Shown here: one piece after another, positions 46,980 through 56,200 of the stretch
How the letters are laid out: the number at the start of each line of letters is the position of its first letter
Numbering within the stretch: position 1 is the first letter of the stretch
Origin: Nitrospira sp. ST-bin5
GTDB taxonomy: Bacteria > Nitrospirota > Nitrospiria > Nitrospirales > Nitrospiraceae
Reading direction: 5' to 3'
NCBI GenBank assembly: GCA_002083555.1
Contig: MSXN01000021.1
Location: 39,728 to 103,727, forward strand
DNA: 64,000 bases
Position numbers and translations under genes: made by a program
The notes under the pieces: model-generated
Told to the model about the DNA's origin: nothing
Databases searched by the model: none
The model's input: only the letters and a program-made list of their open reading frames with translations

Positions 46980-47756
46980 TTATGGTTTCTTAGGTGCGGC
47001 CGGTGCTGTAGCAGCCGGCGCAGGAGAAGCAGGGGCGGGGTCTGGCGACTTCTTCACTTCAAGCACCTTGAGCCGCACAGCGGCTTCGTTGGCCAACGGG
47101 GAATTCGGGTAGTTCTTCATCAAGTCCTGATAATGTGCCAGGGCACCCTCAGGCCGCGATAGACTCTCTTCGAGCCGGGCCAGCTCAAACAGTGCATGAT
47201 CCCGATTCAACGCACCGGGAATATCCAGCACCGCCGAATAGGCCTTGGCTGCCTGATCACGATCCCCCTTCAAGAGATACGCATAGCCCAAACGCTGCTG
47301 AACCAAACCAAGCAGCGACGCGTTCGATCCGTACATCAGAACAAATCGCTTATACGCTTCAATAGCTGCATCCAACTCATTGGCCTGAACCAACGCATTC
47401 CCGAGATGGAACGCCGCAAGCGGAGCCGTTGATGTCCGGGGATACTCCTCCACAATTCTCTTATAGAGCGCCACCGCTTCCTTGAGATTCGTATCCGCCT
47501 TTTTGGGGTCGTCTGCAGGCCGTGTGAAATAGTGAAGCGTGGCTTCCCGTTCAAGATCTTGTGCTTTATTGGCGGTCTGACTGTCGTACCACAGCACACC
47601 ACCGACGATGCCAGCAGCAAGCAGTAGAATCGCGGCACCCACGAGCAACGGGCCGCGATAGACGCGCACGCCCTCCAGCCAATGCTCGAGATTGCTGACC
47701 AGATGCGCCTCGTCGACCGGCAAAGTCCGCGGTGGAACTTTAATACGATAGGTCAT
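46980..47756 (-). CDS. Membrane-anchored TPR protein (YfgM-like)
   Basis: A 258-residue protein with a single transmembrane helix near residues 38-60 (LLVGAAILLLAAGIVGGVLWY), a short cytoplasmic N-terminus and a periplasmic part with about four TPR-type repeats (AAFHLGNALVQANELDAAIEAYKRF; LFELARLEESLSRPEGALAHYQDL). The C-terminus is a Pro/Ala-rich tail. The topology matches YfgM, an ancillary partner of the Sec translocon and chaperones. The ATG at 47756 has a weak GGAT ahead; a start at 47771 adds five residues. Confidence 0.8.
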   Translation of the reverse strand: MTYRIKVPPRTLPVDEAHLVSNLEHWLEGVRVYRGPLLVGAAILLLAAGIVGGVLWYDSQTANKAQDLEREATLHYFTRPADDPKKADTNLKEAVALYKRIVEEYPRTSTAPLAAFHLGNALVQANELDAAIEAYKRFVLMYGSNASLLGLVQQRLGYAYLLKGDRDQAAKAYSAVLDIPGALNRDHALFELARLEESLSRPEGALAHYQDLMKNYPNSPLANEAAVRLKVLEVKKSPDPAPASPAPAATAPAAPKKP

Positions 47757-47800
47757 AAGATATCCTGGCAACTGCGATTTTATTTCGAATGAACCTGGGC

Positions 47801-47830
47801 CTTATACTAGGGATTGATTTACCTTGTCAA
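47801..47830 (-). promoter_or_regulatory. Sigma70 promoter of the YfgM-like gene
   Basis: Minus strand: perfect TTGACA (47830-47825), 18-base spacer, TATAAG (47806-47801; five of six). The start would be near 47794, about 38 bases before the ATG at 47756. Confidence 0.6.
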
Positions 47831-47891
47831 CGTAACTCATCCTGGTACGGCCCGCAGGCCCCAAGCGCCACCTGATCAGAGAGCATCCCCC

Positions 47892-49052
47892 ATGTTTCAG
47901 AGCCGCCTCCAACAGCTGGATCACCAAGCACTGACCCGGCACCTCCATACACTCGGCTCTGCGACGGGGCCAACCATTCAGCTCGCGGGGCGCACAGTCA
48001 TCCTGCTGGCTTCCAACGACTACCTGGGTCTCGCCACCCATCCTGACGTCATTCACGCCGCCATCCAGGCAACTACACAGTATGGAGCAGGTGCCGGAGC
48101 AGCCCGATTAGTCTGCGGCACACTCCCTCCTCATACAGAGCTGGAACAGGCTCTTGCCACCTTTAAACAGACCCCCTCGGCACTAGTCTATGGATCGGGG
48201 TACCTTGCGAATTTGGGCATCATCCCATCACTCATCACACGAGGCGGGCAGATCTTCGCTGATCGACTCTGTCACGCCAGCCTCATCGATGGCGCGCGCC
48301 TAAGTCGCGCTGACCTGCGGGTCTATAGGCACCGAGATCTGAATCACCTTGAGTCCCTCCTCAAACGGCCCCCCCCTGGGCGCCCAGTGCTCATCGTGAC
48401 GGACGGACTATTCAGCATGGACGGCGATCTGGCCCCGCTTCCTGAACTGGCAACTCTGGCCGAACGATTCGGTGCGACGCTCTACGTGGATGATGCCCAC
48501 GGCACCGGGGTGATGGGCCAATCGGGCCGGGGCACACTCGAGCATTTCGGAGTCGAGGGCCGGATTCCGTTTCACATGGGCACCCTTGGCAAAGCACTTG
48601 GCAGCAGCGGCGCCTATCTCGCCGGCCCTACGGACATGATCCAATACCTGGTGAACACCAGCCGCCCCTTCATGTTTACAACCGCCCCGCCGCCTGCTTC
48701 GGCGGCAGCGGCTTGCGCCGCGCTGACCGTCCTCCAGCAAGATCCGTCACGCCGCGCTCGGCTGTGGCGCAATCGCGACCATCTGTTCGCTGGCCTGACT
48801 CGTCTCGGATTTCACCTCACCGAATCCGCCAGCCCCATCCTCCCCGTCCTGATCGGCCGCGCCGAGAAAGCGCTCACCTTTGCCGAACAACTGCTGGCTC
48901 AAGGGGTCTACGCGCCCGCGATCCGCCCACCGACCGTCCCCGATGGATCCAGCCGTATTCGCGTGACCATCACTGCTGAACATTCTCCCGAACAGATTGA
49001 GTTCGCGCTTTCCGCCTTTAAACGCGCCGGACAATCCACACAGCTGATCTAG
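47892..49052 (+). CDS. bioF: 8-amino-7-oxononanoate synthase-like (alpha-oxoamine synthase)
   Basis: A 386-residue PLP enzyme that in biotin synthesis condenses pimeloyl-ACP/CoA with alanine. Characteristic parts are LLASNDYLGLATHPDV near residue 38, GAGAGAARLVCGTLPPHTELE near 62, VTDGLFSMDGDLAPLPEL near 175, DDAHGTGVMGQSGRGTLEHFG near 205 and the lysine in GTLGKALGSSGAY near 238. No other bio gene is in the window, so the related enzymes of the same family (2-amino-3-ketobutyrate ligase, serine palmitoyltransferase-like) are possible, but motif detail fits BioF best. The ATG at 47892 is chosen because homology begins there. Confidence 0.85.
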   Translation: MFQSRLQQLDHQALTRHLHTLGSATGPTIQLAGRTVILLASNDYLGLATHPDVIHAAIQATTQYGAGAGAARLVCGTLPPHTELEQALATFKQTPSALVYGSGYLANLGIIPSLITRGGQIFADRLCHASLIDGARLSRADLRVYRHRDLNHLESLLKRPPPGRPVLIVTDGLFSMDGDLAPLPELATLAERFGATLYVDDAHGTGVMGQSGRGTLEHFGVEGRIPFHMGTLGKALGSSGAYLAGPTDMIQYLVNTSRPFMFTTAPPPASAAAACAALTVLQQDPSRRARLWRNRDHLFAGLTRLGFHLTESASPILPVLIGRAEKALTFAEQLLAQGVYAPAIRPPTVPDGSSRIRVTITAEHSPEQIEFALSAFKRAGQSTQLI

Positions 49053-49203
49053 CCGATCAACCGGCTCCGCATCATCCCGCGAATTTCTTGCTTTCCCGTC
49101 TTCCTATGGCATGATGCTCACAAGTCATTCATCAGGGAAACCGCTACGCTGATCGCAGTGGCGAGGCACGACCGACGACCAGTCTTACTACGGAGTCATA
49201 CCC

Positions 49204-50268
49204 ATGGATATTTCCAAACTCCTGACTTTTTCAGTTAAAGAAGGCGCGTCTGATTGTCATATCAGCTCAGGCGAGCCTCCGATGATTCGTATTCATGGCG
49301 ACCTCAAGAAATTGGATCATCCGGCCCTGACACCGGATGAGACGCATGCACTGATCTACGACATGATGACGGATACCCAACGGAAGAATTTTGAAGAACA
49401 CCGGGAATGCGACTTCTCATTCGAGCTTGGCGATATCGCTCGGTTCCGCGTGAACGTCTTTGTGCAGCAGCGCGGACTCGGGGCGGTCTTCCGAAACATC
49501 CCCACAGAAATTCTTCCGCTTGAAAAGCTCGGCATGCCGCCGACCTTGCGTCAACTGTGCGACAAGGAAAAAGGGCTCATTCTCGTGACCGGGCCTACCG
49601 GGTCCGGTAAGTCAACGACGCTCGCCGCCATGGTCGATTATTTGAACAATACCTTCGAAGGCCACATCATCACGATCGAGGACCCAATCGAGTTCGTCCA
49701 CAAGTCGAAAAAATGTCTTGTGAACCAACGGGAGCTGGGCGTGCACACGCTGTCCTTTGCCAACGCCCTCAAGTCCGCGCTTCGCGAAGACCCTGATATC
49801 GTGCTCGTGGGAGAAATGCGCGACCTGGATACGATTCAGCTTGCATTGACTGCGGCAGAAACCGGACACCTGGTCTTCGGCACCCTCCACACATCAAGTG
49901 CGCCCAAAACCATCGATCGTATCATCGACGCCTTCCCCCCCGCACAGCAGGCGCAGATCCGAACGCAGTTATCAGAAGCACTGGAAGCTGTCATCACCCA
50001 GACGCTGCTCAAGAAAAAGTCGGGAGGACGTGTGGCTGCGTTGGAGATCATGGTTGCAACCACCGCTGTCCGCAATCTGATCCGTGAAGCCAAGCTCCAT
50101 CAAATCCCCGGCATCATGCAGGCCAGCCAGAAAGACGGCATGCAGACGATGGACATGGCGTTGCTCGAACTGGCAACGCGTGGCGTCGTCACGAAAGCCG
50201 AAGCGCAATCACGCAGCATGAATCCGAACCTCTTCGGATCAGCCGCTTCACTCAGCGGAGCCGCATAA
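49204..50268 (+). CDS. pilT: Type IV pilus retraction ATPase PilT
   Basis: A 354-residue hexameric ATPase that powers pilus retraction at the cytoplasmic membrane. An N-terminal PAS-like domain begins MDISKLLTFSVKEGASDCHISSGEPPMIRIHGDL. Walker A is GPTGSGKSTTL near residue 135, the Asp box TIEDPIEFVH near 160, Walker B VLVGEMRDLDT near 200 and the His box TGHLVFGTLHT near 225. The retraction motif region AxxNLIRE is seen as VRNLIREAKLHQ. ACGGAG precedes the ATG. pilU follows 25 bases later. Confidence 0.95.
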   Translation: MDISKLLTFSVKEGASDCHISSGEPPMIRIHGDLKKLDHPALTPDETHALIYDMMTDTQRKNFEEHRECDFSFELGDIARFRVNVFVQQRGLGAVFRNIPTEILPLEKLGMPPTLRQLCDKEKGLILVTGPTGSGKSTTLAAMVDYLNNTFEGHIITIEDPIEFVHKSKKCLVNQRELGVHTLSFANALKSALREDPDIVLVGEMRDLDTIQLALTAAETGHLVFGTLHTSSAPKTIDRIIDAFPPAQQAQIRTQLSEALEAVITQTLLKKKSGGRVAALEIMVATTAVRNLIREAKLHQIPGIMQASQKDGMQTMDMALLELATRGVVTKAEAQSRSMNPNLFGSAASLSGAA

Positions 50269-50293
50269 CCACAGCAGGACCACGGAGACAGGC

Positions 50294-51463
50294 ATGGATA
50301 TCCGCAGCCTCTTAAAAGTGATGGTCGACCAGGAAGCGTCCGACCTCTACCTCACAGTCGACGCGCCCCCGATCTATCGCATCCACGGATCCACGCAACA
50401 AACGGACGCTCCCCCGTTCAGCAACGAGCAGCTCGAAGCCCTCGCTCTCGCGCTCATGCGCGGGCAGCAGCGGGGAGAATTCGAAGAAAAAATGGAGATG
50501 AACCTGGCGCTCTACTACAAAGAGCTCGGCCGGTTCCGCGTGAACATCTTCCGACAGAGGGGCAATGTCGGCCTCGTCTTCCGTCTGATTAAAGCGGAGA
50601 TTCAATCCGTCGATCAGCTGCAACTCCCGCCGATCATCAAAGACATCGCCATGACAAAGCGCGGGCTTGTGCTCGTCGTCGGCGCCACCGGCTCCGGTAA
50701 ATCAACCTCGCTCGCAGCCATGATCGACCATCGGAACTCCATTCACCAAGGGCACATCATCACGGTCGAAGATCCGATCGAATTCGTCCACAGCCACAAG
50801 AAGTCGCTGATCACGCAGCGAGAGATCGGCTTTGACACCTTGAGTTTTCAGAACGCCCTGAAGAATACTCTCCGGCAAGCCCCTGATGTGATTCTCATCG
50901 GCGAAGTCCGGGATACCGAAACGATGGAAGCCGCCATCACGTTCGCAGAAACCGGACACCTCTGCATCGCCACGCTCCACTCGAATAATGCGAATCAGGC
51001 GATCGAGCGCATCATGAACTTTTTCCCGGTCGAACGGCATCCGCAAATCTATCTGCAGCTCTCACTGAACCTACGGGCGATTATTTCACAACGCCTCATT
51101 CCCTCCCTTGATGGGCGACGTGTGCCGGCGCTGGAAATCATGCTGGATACACCGCGCGTGAAAGACCTCGTCAAAAAAGCGGAAATCGACACGCTCAAAG
51201 AAGCGATGGAGCAGGGAGTCGATGAAGGCTGCCAAACGTTTGACCACGTCCTCTTCCAGCTCTACAAAGCCAACAAGATCAGCCTTGAACAGGCCTTGAT
51301 CAATGCGGACAGCGCCAATAATCTCCGCCTCAAGATCAAGCTGGAAGGGCTCAAAGGCGATGACGCGGTGAATGCCCTACTGGATAAGCACCCCTCGCAC
51401 CAGCAGAGCGATGCCTTTAAGATTCAGGGGAGCGGGAACGTAGTGCCTCTCAAAAAGCGCTGA
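50294..51463 (+). CDS. pilU: Type IV pilus accessory retraction ATPase PilU
   Basis: A 389-residue PilT paralogue. Conserved elements are MVDQEASDLYLTVDAPPIYRIHGS at the N-terminus, Walker A GATGSGKSTSL near residue 135, VEDPIEFVHSHKKS near 160, ILIGEVRDTETM near 200 and FAETGHLCIATLHSNNA near 220. Compared with PilT it has an extended C-terminal tail after residue 350, as PilU usually does. It works with PilT in pilus retraction. The pair is far from the pilA block but would serve the same machine. Confidence 0.92.
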   Translation: MDIRSLLKVMVDQEASDLYLTVDAPPIYRIHGSTQQTDAPPFSNEQLEALALALMRGQQRGEFEEKMEMNLALYYKELGRFRVNIFRQRGNVGLVFRLIKAEIQSVDQLQLPPIIKDIAMTKRGLVLVVGATGSGKSTSLAAMIDHRNSIHQGHIITVEDPIEFVHSHKKSLITQREIGFDTLSFQNALKNTLRQAPDVILIGEVRDTETMEAAITFAETGHLCIATLHSNNANQAIERIMNFFPVERHPQIYLQLSLNLRAIISQRLIPSLDGRRVPALEIMLDTPRVKDLVKKAEIDTLKEAMEQGVDEGCQTFDHVLFQLYKANKISLEQALINADSANNLRLKIKLEGLKGDDAVNALLDKHPSHQQSDAFKIQGSGNVVPLKKR

Positions 51464-51496
51464 GACGCGCGCGGGGAGCCAATGACGTTCGGTCGC

Positions 51497-52036
51497 TTAC
51501 TTTTCCAGGACATTCCCCGTCTGATGTTCCAGATACTCCGCAATCTTCTGCAATGCCAGCGCGCTCAACTTTGCGCCATACCACACCGGCATCGTCCGCT
51601 CCGGATACCCCGGAACAACAAACACTGACGGATCCACCACCGACTCCACCACATACTCATGCACAGTGCTGGCCTTCCCTTGATAAGAGGAGTCGGACAG
51701 CCGTTGAGCCCCTGTCACGCCAAGAGTGAGGGGCGGGCCAACCTGCCCAACCGCGCCTGGAATTCCAGGAATCGCGTGACACACAGGGCAACCAGCTTTG
51801 GTGAAAATCTCAACAATCGGTTCGTCCCCAGACACGAGCGGGATCATCTCTGCCGTCAGCGAAGTCGGCCCAACATTTTTTGAAGCCACGGATCCGGCCG
51901 ATGGAGCCTGCGGGGAGCGCAACGTCCACAACGCATAGAGCAGGACCACCGCCATGACAATCATGATCGCCCACCGCTCCGGTGGTTGAGGCGTGTGAGG
52001 GGCAGAAACGGATGGTTCTAGGGGATCAACCTGCAT
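51497..52036 (-). CDS. Membrane-anchored c-type cytochrome
   Basis: A 179-residue protein with a single N-terminal transmembrane anchor (about residues 25-42, IMIVMAVVLLYALW) and a periplasmic heme domain. The heme site is CPVCH near residue 85, and the distal ligand is likely the methionine in YPERTMPVWYG near residue 155. One heme only, so it is probably an electron shuttle or a subunit of a larger oxidoreductase. Its partner is not in the window. The N-terminus is cytoplasmic and proline-rich. Confidence 0.88.
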   Translation of the reverse strand: MQVDPLEPSVSAPHTPQPPERWAIMIVMAVVLLYALWTLRSPQAPSAGSVASKNVGPTSLTAEMIPLVSGDEPIVEIFTKAGCPVCHAIPGIPGAVGQVGPPLTLGVTGAQRLSDSSYQGKASTVHEYVVESVVDPSVFVVPGYPERTMPVWYGAKLSALALQKIAEYLEHQTGNVLEK

Positions 52037-52097
52037 GCAGATTCAAAGACGATGTTGGGACCAATACTCTCCATCAGAAAGGGACGGGCGATCAGGA

Positions 52098-52943
52098 CTA
52101 CTTCGCAGCATCCAGGGCACATCGAAACCCGACCGTCCGATCTTCAAACTCCGGCTCCGCTGAAAATCGAGCTGTCACGCGCAATGCCGTTGGAAGATCC
52201 GCCCAGGACCCACCACGAATGACCCGTTTCTCCCCGCTTTTCGGACCCAAAGGATCAACGTCAGGGCTCTTCTGATAATACTCACGATCGTACCAATCGT
52301 TCACCCATTCAGCGGCATTTCCAGCCATGTGCGCAAGGCCGTACGGGCTCTTGCCCCCTTCCTTCAATCCATGGCGAACACTCATTCCCTCTAGTCCGCT
52401 GCCGACCGGCACCAAGGTAATGGCCTCACTCACCCAGAGACCGCGATTGTAGTTCGCAATATCGACAAAGGGCTGCATCGCCCCCCAAGGATATCGCCGG
52501 CCATCCGTCCCCCTGGCCGCTTTTTCCCATTCGGCTTCGGTAGGTAACCGTTTGCCCGCCCATAGGCAATAGGCGGCGGCTTCCTTCCAGGTTACGCCAA
52601 CCACTGGACGATCTTCCAAGGAACGTCCCGCATCATCATCCGCTGGGGAGGGAATCTCGCGTTTACCCGCTTCGAGAAACTTCTGGTAACGCCCCGCCGT
52701 CACCTCATACTGATCGATATAGAATGCCTTGAGCGTCACGCTATGCTCAGGCCGTTCATTCGGCAAACCGTCATTGCTGCCCATGAGAAAAAGGCCGGCA
52801 GGGATGAGCATCATCGGTGCCCCATCCTTGCCTTTGACCGATTCCACAGGCACGGTCATTGTGCCAGAAGGCGCGGCAGCGAAAGCGGACATGACACTGG
52901 TAAGCAGCAGAAGCCACAGGCACATCCCAATTCTTCGTCGCAT
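52098..52943 (-). CDS. Exported SUMF1/FGE-fold protein, catalytic cysteines missing
   Basis: A 281-residue protein with a signal peptide (cleavage near AFAAAP). The formylglycine-generating-enzyme sulfatase-modifying fold covers most of it: MLIPAGLFLMGSNDG, FYIDQYEVTAGRYQKFLEAG, RPVVGVTWKEAAAYCLWAGKRLPTEAEWEKAARG, MAGNAAEWVNDWYD and VIRGGSWADL. True FGE carries a cysteine pair shortly after the GGS motif; here there is none, so it should not oxidise sulfatase cysteines. Such proteins occur widely as exported or kinase-linked modules with other roles (for example sulfoxide synthases or ligand binding). It lies beside the cytochrome gene, 61 bases apart, on the same strand. Confidence 0.88.
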   Translation of the reverse strand: MRRRIGMCLWLLLLTSVMSAFAAAPSGTMTVPVESVKGKDGAPMMLIPAGLFLMGSNDGLPNERPEHSVTLKAFYIDQYEVTAGRYQKFLEAGKREIPSPADDDAGRSLEDRPVVGVTWKEAAAYCLWAGKRLPTEAEWEKAARGTDGRRYPWGAMQPFVDIANYNRGLWVSEAITLVPVGSGLEGMSVRHGLKEGGKSPYGLAHMAGNAAEWVNDWYDREYYQKSPDVDPLGPKSGEKRVIRGGSWADLPTALRVTARFSAEPEFEDRTVGFRCALDAAK

Positions 52944-53086
52944 GGTTCTTACCTCACCTCACTCACTTCAGGCCACCCCGACAAAAGAGGCGTCTCACCC
53001 AAATATAATGGGGAAAGTGTACCTGCCACAATCGACGAACACAACGGCTGGATGTAGTGATTTGCGGGATAGAGCGAAGGAGAAGG

Positions 53087-53164
53087 TGGTGTCCCCAACG
53101 GGATTTGAACCCGTGTTACTGCCTTGAAAGGGCAATGTCCTAGGCCAGGCTAGACGATGGGGAC
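53087..53164 (-). tRNA. tRNA-Glu (anticodon TTC)
   Basis: Minus strand. The acceptor stem begins GTCCCC at 53164 and pairs with GGGGAC at 53096-53091; discriminator A at 53090 and an encoded CCA at 53089-53087. The anticodon loop is CTTTCAA between ATTGCC-like and GGCAGT arms, giving anticodon TTC. The T arm contains GGTTCAAATCC. Body length is 75 bases plus CCA. It is a single tRNA gene between the FGE-fold and hybrid kinase genes. Confidence 0.95.
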
Positions 53165-53200
53165 TTCCGGCGACCACAATCGCGCCCAAACGACTGGATA

Positions 53201-53228
53201 CTTATCACACTCTCCATCGCCATGTCAC
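53201..53228 (-). promoter_or_regulatory. Possible promoter of tRNA-Glu
   Basis: Minus strand: GTGACA (53228-53223), 16-base spacer, GATAAG (53206-53201) preceded by TGT, an extended -10-like arrangement. The start would be near 53194, about 30 bases before the tRNA 5' end. Confidence 0.4.
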
Positions 53229-53290
53229 TAGAGTGCACAGAGTCCGACTGCTGAACGAATCTGTCCAAAACTCATCTGTTTGGCTGGTTA

Positions 53291-56200
53291 TTACTCACTG
53301 GCGGCGGGACGAGCCGACGCTGCGAACGGAGCAGAATGCCCCGCCCATCGCAGGAGGCACGCACGCAGGGAATCGAGACGGGCAGGCTTCGCCAGATGCT
53401 CATCCATGCCCGCAGCCAAACAAGCCGCGCGATCATCCGACATGGCATTCGCCGTCAGGGCGATGATCGGAAGCCGGAATGGAGTAGCTGTTTTCCCTTC
53501 AGCGACAGCTGCACTGGCAAGCCCTGCCTCTGCTTCGATCATCCTGATGGCCCTGGTCGCTTCAAATCCGTCCATCTCAGGCATCTGGCAATCCATAAAG
53601 ACCAGATCATATGCCGTCCGAGTCGTAGCTGAGACGGCTTCCCGCCCGTTGTTGACGACATCCACTCGGCAGCCGAGATTCTCCAGCAACCGGACGATGA
53701 CTAATTGGTTGACCGGATTGTCATCCGCCACAAGCAACCTGGGTCTCCGCCGGCCCTCCTCTTCGGCAAGGCTGTGTTGTGTAATGATCGCCTTGTGGAC
53801 CGACCCGGCACCTGGCTCCCGCCGGTCCCTGCCGATCACTTCGAGCAAACATTGATACAGTCTGGCCCGTCGCACGGGCTTGGTCAGATACGCCGCCACA
53901 CCGATTTGCTCGGAAGCCTTGGCGTCCCCGCGCTGCCCCAGGGCTGTGAGAATGACGACGGGAAGAGAGGCAAGTCTCGGATCGGCCTTAATCAACCTGG
54001 CCAATTCCAGCCCATCCACGTCCAAGAGACTGCGGTCGATGATCGCCAGTTGAAACGGCCGACCTTGCGCCGCCGCTCGCCCGAGGATTTCGATCGCTTC
54101 CGCTCCATTCTGAACGTGAGAACATTGCATCCCCCAGCTCGTTGCATAGTCGTGAATCACCATCCGGCTAGTTGCATTGTCATCAATGATGCAAACGCGG
54201 ATGCCATTCAAATCGTCAGCAACGATCGTCGAAAGTGGCAACGGCGGGGAGGGGTTGAGGCGAACTGTGAACCAGAAGCGACTGCCGCGGCCGGCTTCGC
54301 TGTCCACACCGATGTCCCCATCCATTAACGCGACCAGCTGCTTGCAGATCGCCAACCCAAGACCGGTTCCACCGTATTGCCGGGTCGTTGAGGAGTCCGC
54401 TTGGGAAAAGGATTGGAAGAGACGCGCACGAGCCTCGGCACTGATTCCGATTCCGGTGTCGGACACTTCAATCCGCAGCACCACATCAGAAATAGAATGC
54501 CGAATCGTTGAGACCTGGACAAGTACTTCCCCCTGCTGCGTAAATTTCACGGCATTCCCGACCAGATTGACCAAAATCTGCCGAAACCGACAGGCGTCGC
54601 CCGAGACCCTCTCAGGAACCTCCGCCGATATCAGCCCAGCCAGCTCGATCTGCTTGTCGTGAGCGGGCCCTGACAGCAACTCCAGCACCTCTTCGACCGT
54701 CGTACGCAAGTCAAAGGGGATCGCCTCCAACACCACTTTTCCGGCCTCCATCTTTGAGAAATCCAGGATGTCGTTGATCATCACAAGCAGGTGCTCTCCG
54801 GAACGCTGCGCGGTAACGGCAAAATCCCGCTGATCGGGAGTAAGTGGGGTATCGAGAAGTAATTCTGTCACACCGATAATACCATTCATCGGCGTCCTGA
54901 TCTCGTGGCTCATCACGGCCAGGAACTCGGACTTCGCCCGAGCCGCATCCAAAGCCAAATCTCTCGCATGCGCCAACTCGACGTTCCTTGCTTCTAGCTC
55001 TCTCGCCGCCTGTGCCAGCTCAACGTTTCTGGCTTCCAATTCCTCCGACGTCTGCTTTAGAGACTCTTCCGCCCTGACCTGTTCGGTGATGTCCTGAAAT
55101 ACTGCAACACTGCCCGTGACGACCTCTCCGTCGATCATCGGTGACACCGTCAACTCGATCCGCACCAGTTCTCCGTCTTTCCTGCGCAGGAAGGTCTTCA
55201 GGCTACTGCATGATCCTGCCTGTAGAGTAATATACGCGCAGGTGGATTCCGGCATCACAAAGAGCTGACCGAACCGCTGACCGCGAAGCGCCTCCGTCGC
55301 ATAGCCGAGCAAACCACTTCCTGCGCGATTGGCAAAGATGCACACCCCCTCACGGTCAAAGCCGCAGATCCCCTCACTGGTCGACTCCAACAGCAACCGA
55401 TACTGATTCTCGGCCATCGCGAGATTTTGCATGAGCAGATTATTGTGAATGACGGCTCCGGTTTGCGCCGCGAGAGCAGAGATTACCTGTTCGTCCACAT
55501 CGGAAAAGCTCCGCGAAACGCCAGCCGGATCTTGCTTATCAGTCAGATAGAGCCTCCCAAACAGACGCCCCTGCACACGGATGGAAATTCCCAGGAAGGA
55601 CGTCATCGGAGGATGGCCGGGAGGAAATCCGACGGACGCAGGATGACGCGGAACATCATTGACGCGGAGCGGCAGCTCGCTCTTGGAGAGATAGCCCAAC
55701 AACCCTCCTCCGGTCGGCAGAGCGCCGATGGCCGCCTTATCACCGGCCCCCATACCGTGTATAAGAAACCTCGTCAGCCGGTCGCCGGATTCGTCGAAGA
55801 TACCCATCGCACCATAGCGTGCTCCGGTCAATCGCACCCCGATCTCGATCAAGCTCTGCAGGAGAGTGTCTGTCTTATCCTCGCTCGTCAGATACCGAGC
55901 GGCCTCCACCAGCCCCATCAATGCCTTGTTTCGCTGAACGCTCAACAGCCATTCGTCCGTCAGACGGTGCGTGCTCCATAACAATAATCCCACAAGCGGA
56001 AGCAGCACCAACCCTCCTCCGATGACGAGATACAGGAGCACCTGGCGAATTGGCTCAAGGGCTTCGCTCCGGTCGACGCGCATGAGTACGGCCCATTCCA
56101 GTCCGCCGGCCTCCCGCCCCACCCGGGACTGCGCATACCCGGTAATCACCTCCCTCTGCCGCCGAGGATGATATTCCTGTACATACCCGGAGGGGATAGA

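Noticed and set aside
52098..52943. Annotation as formylglycine-generating enzyme
   Set aside because: The catalytic cysteines after the GGS motif are missing, so only the fold is claimed.
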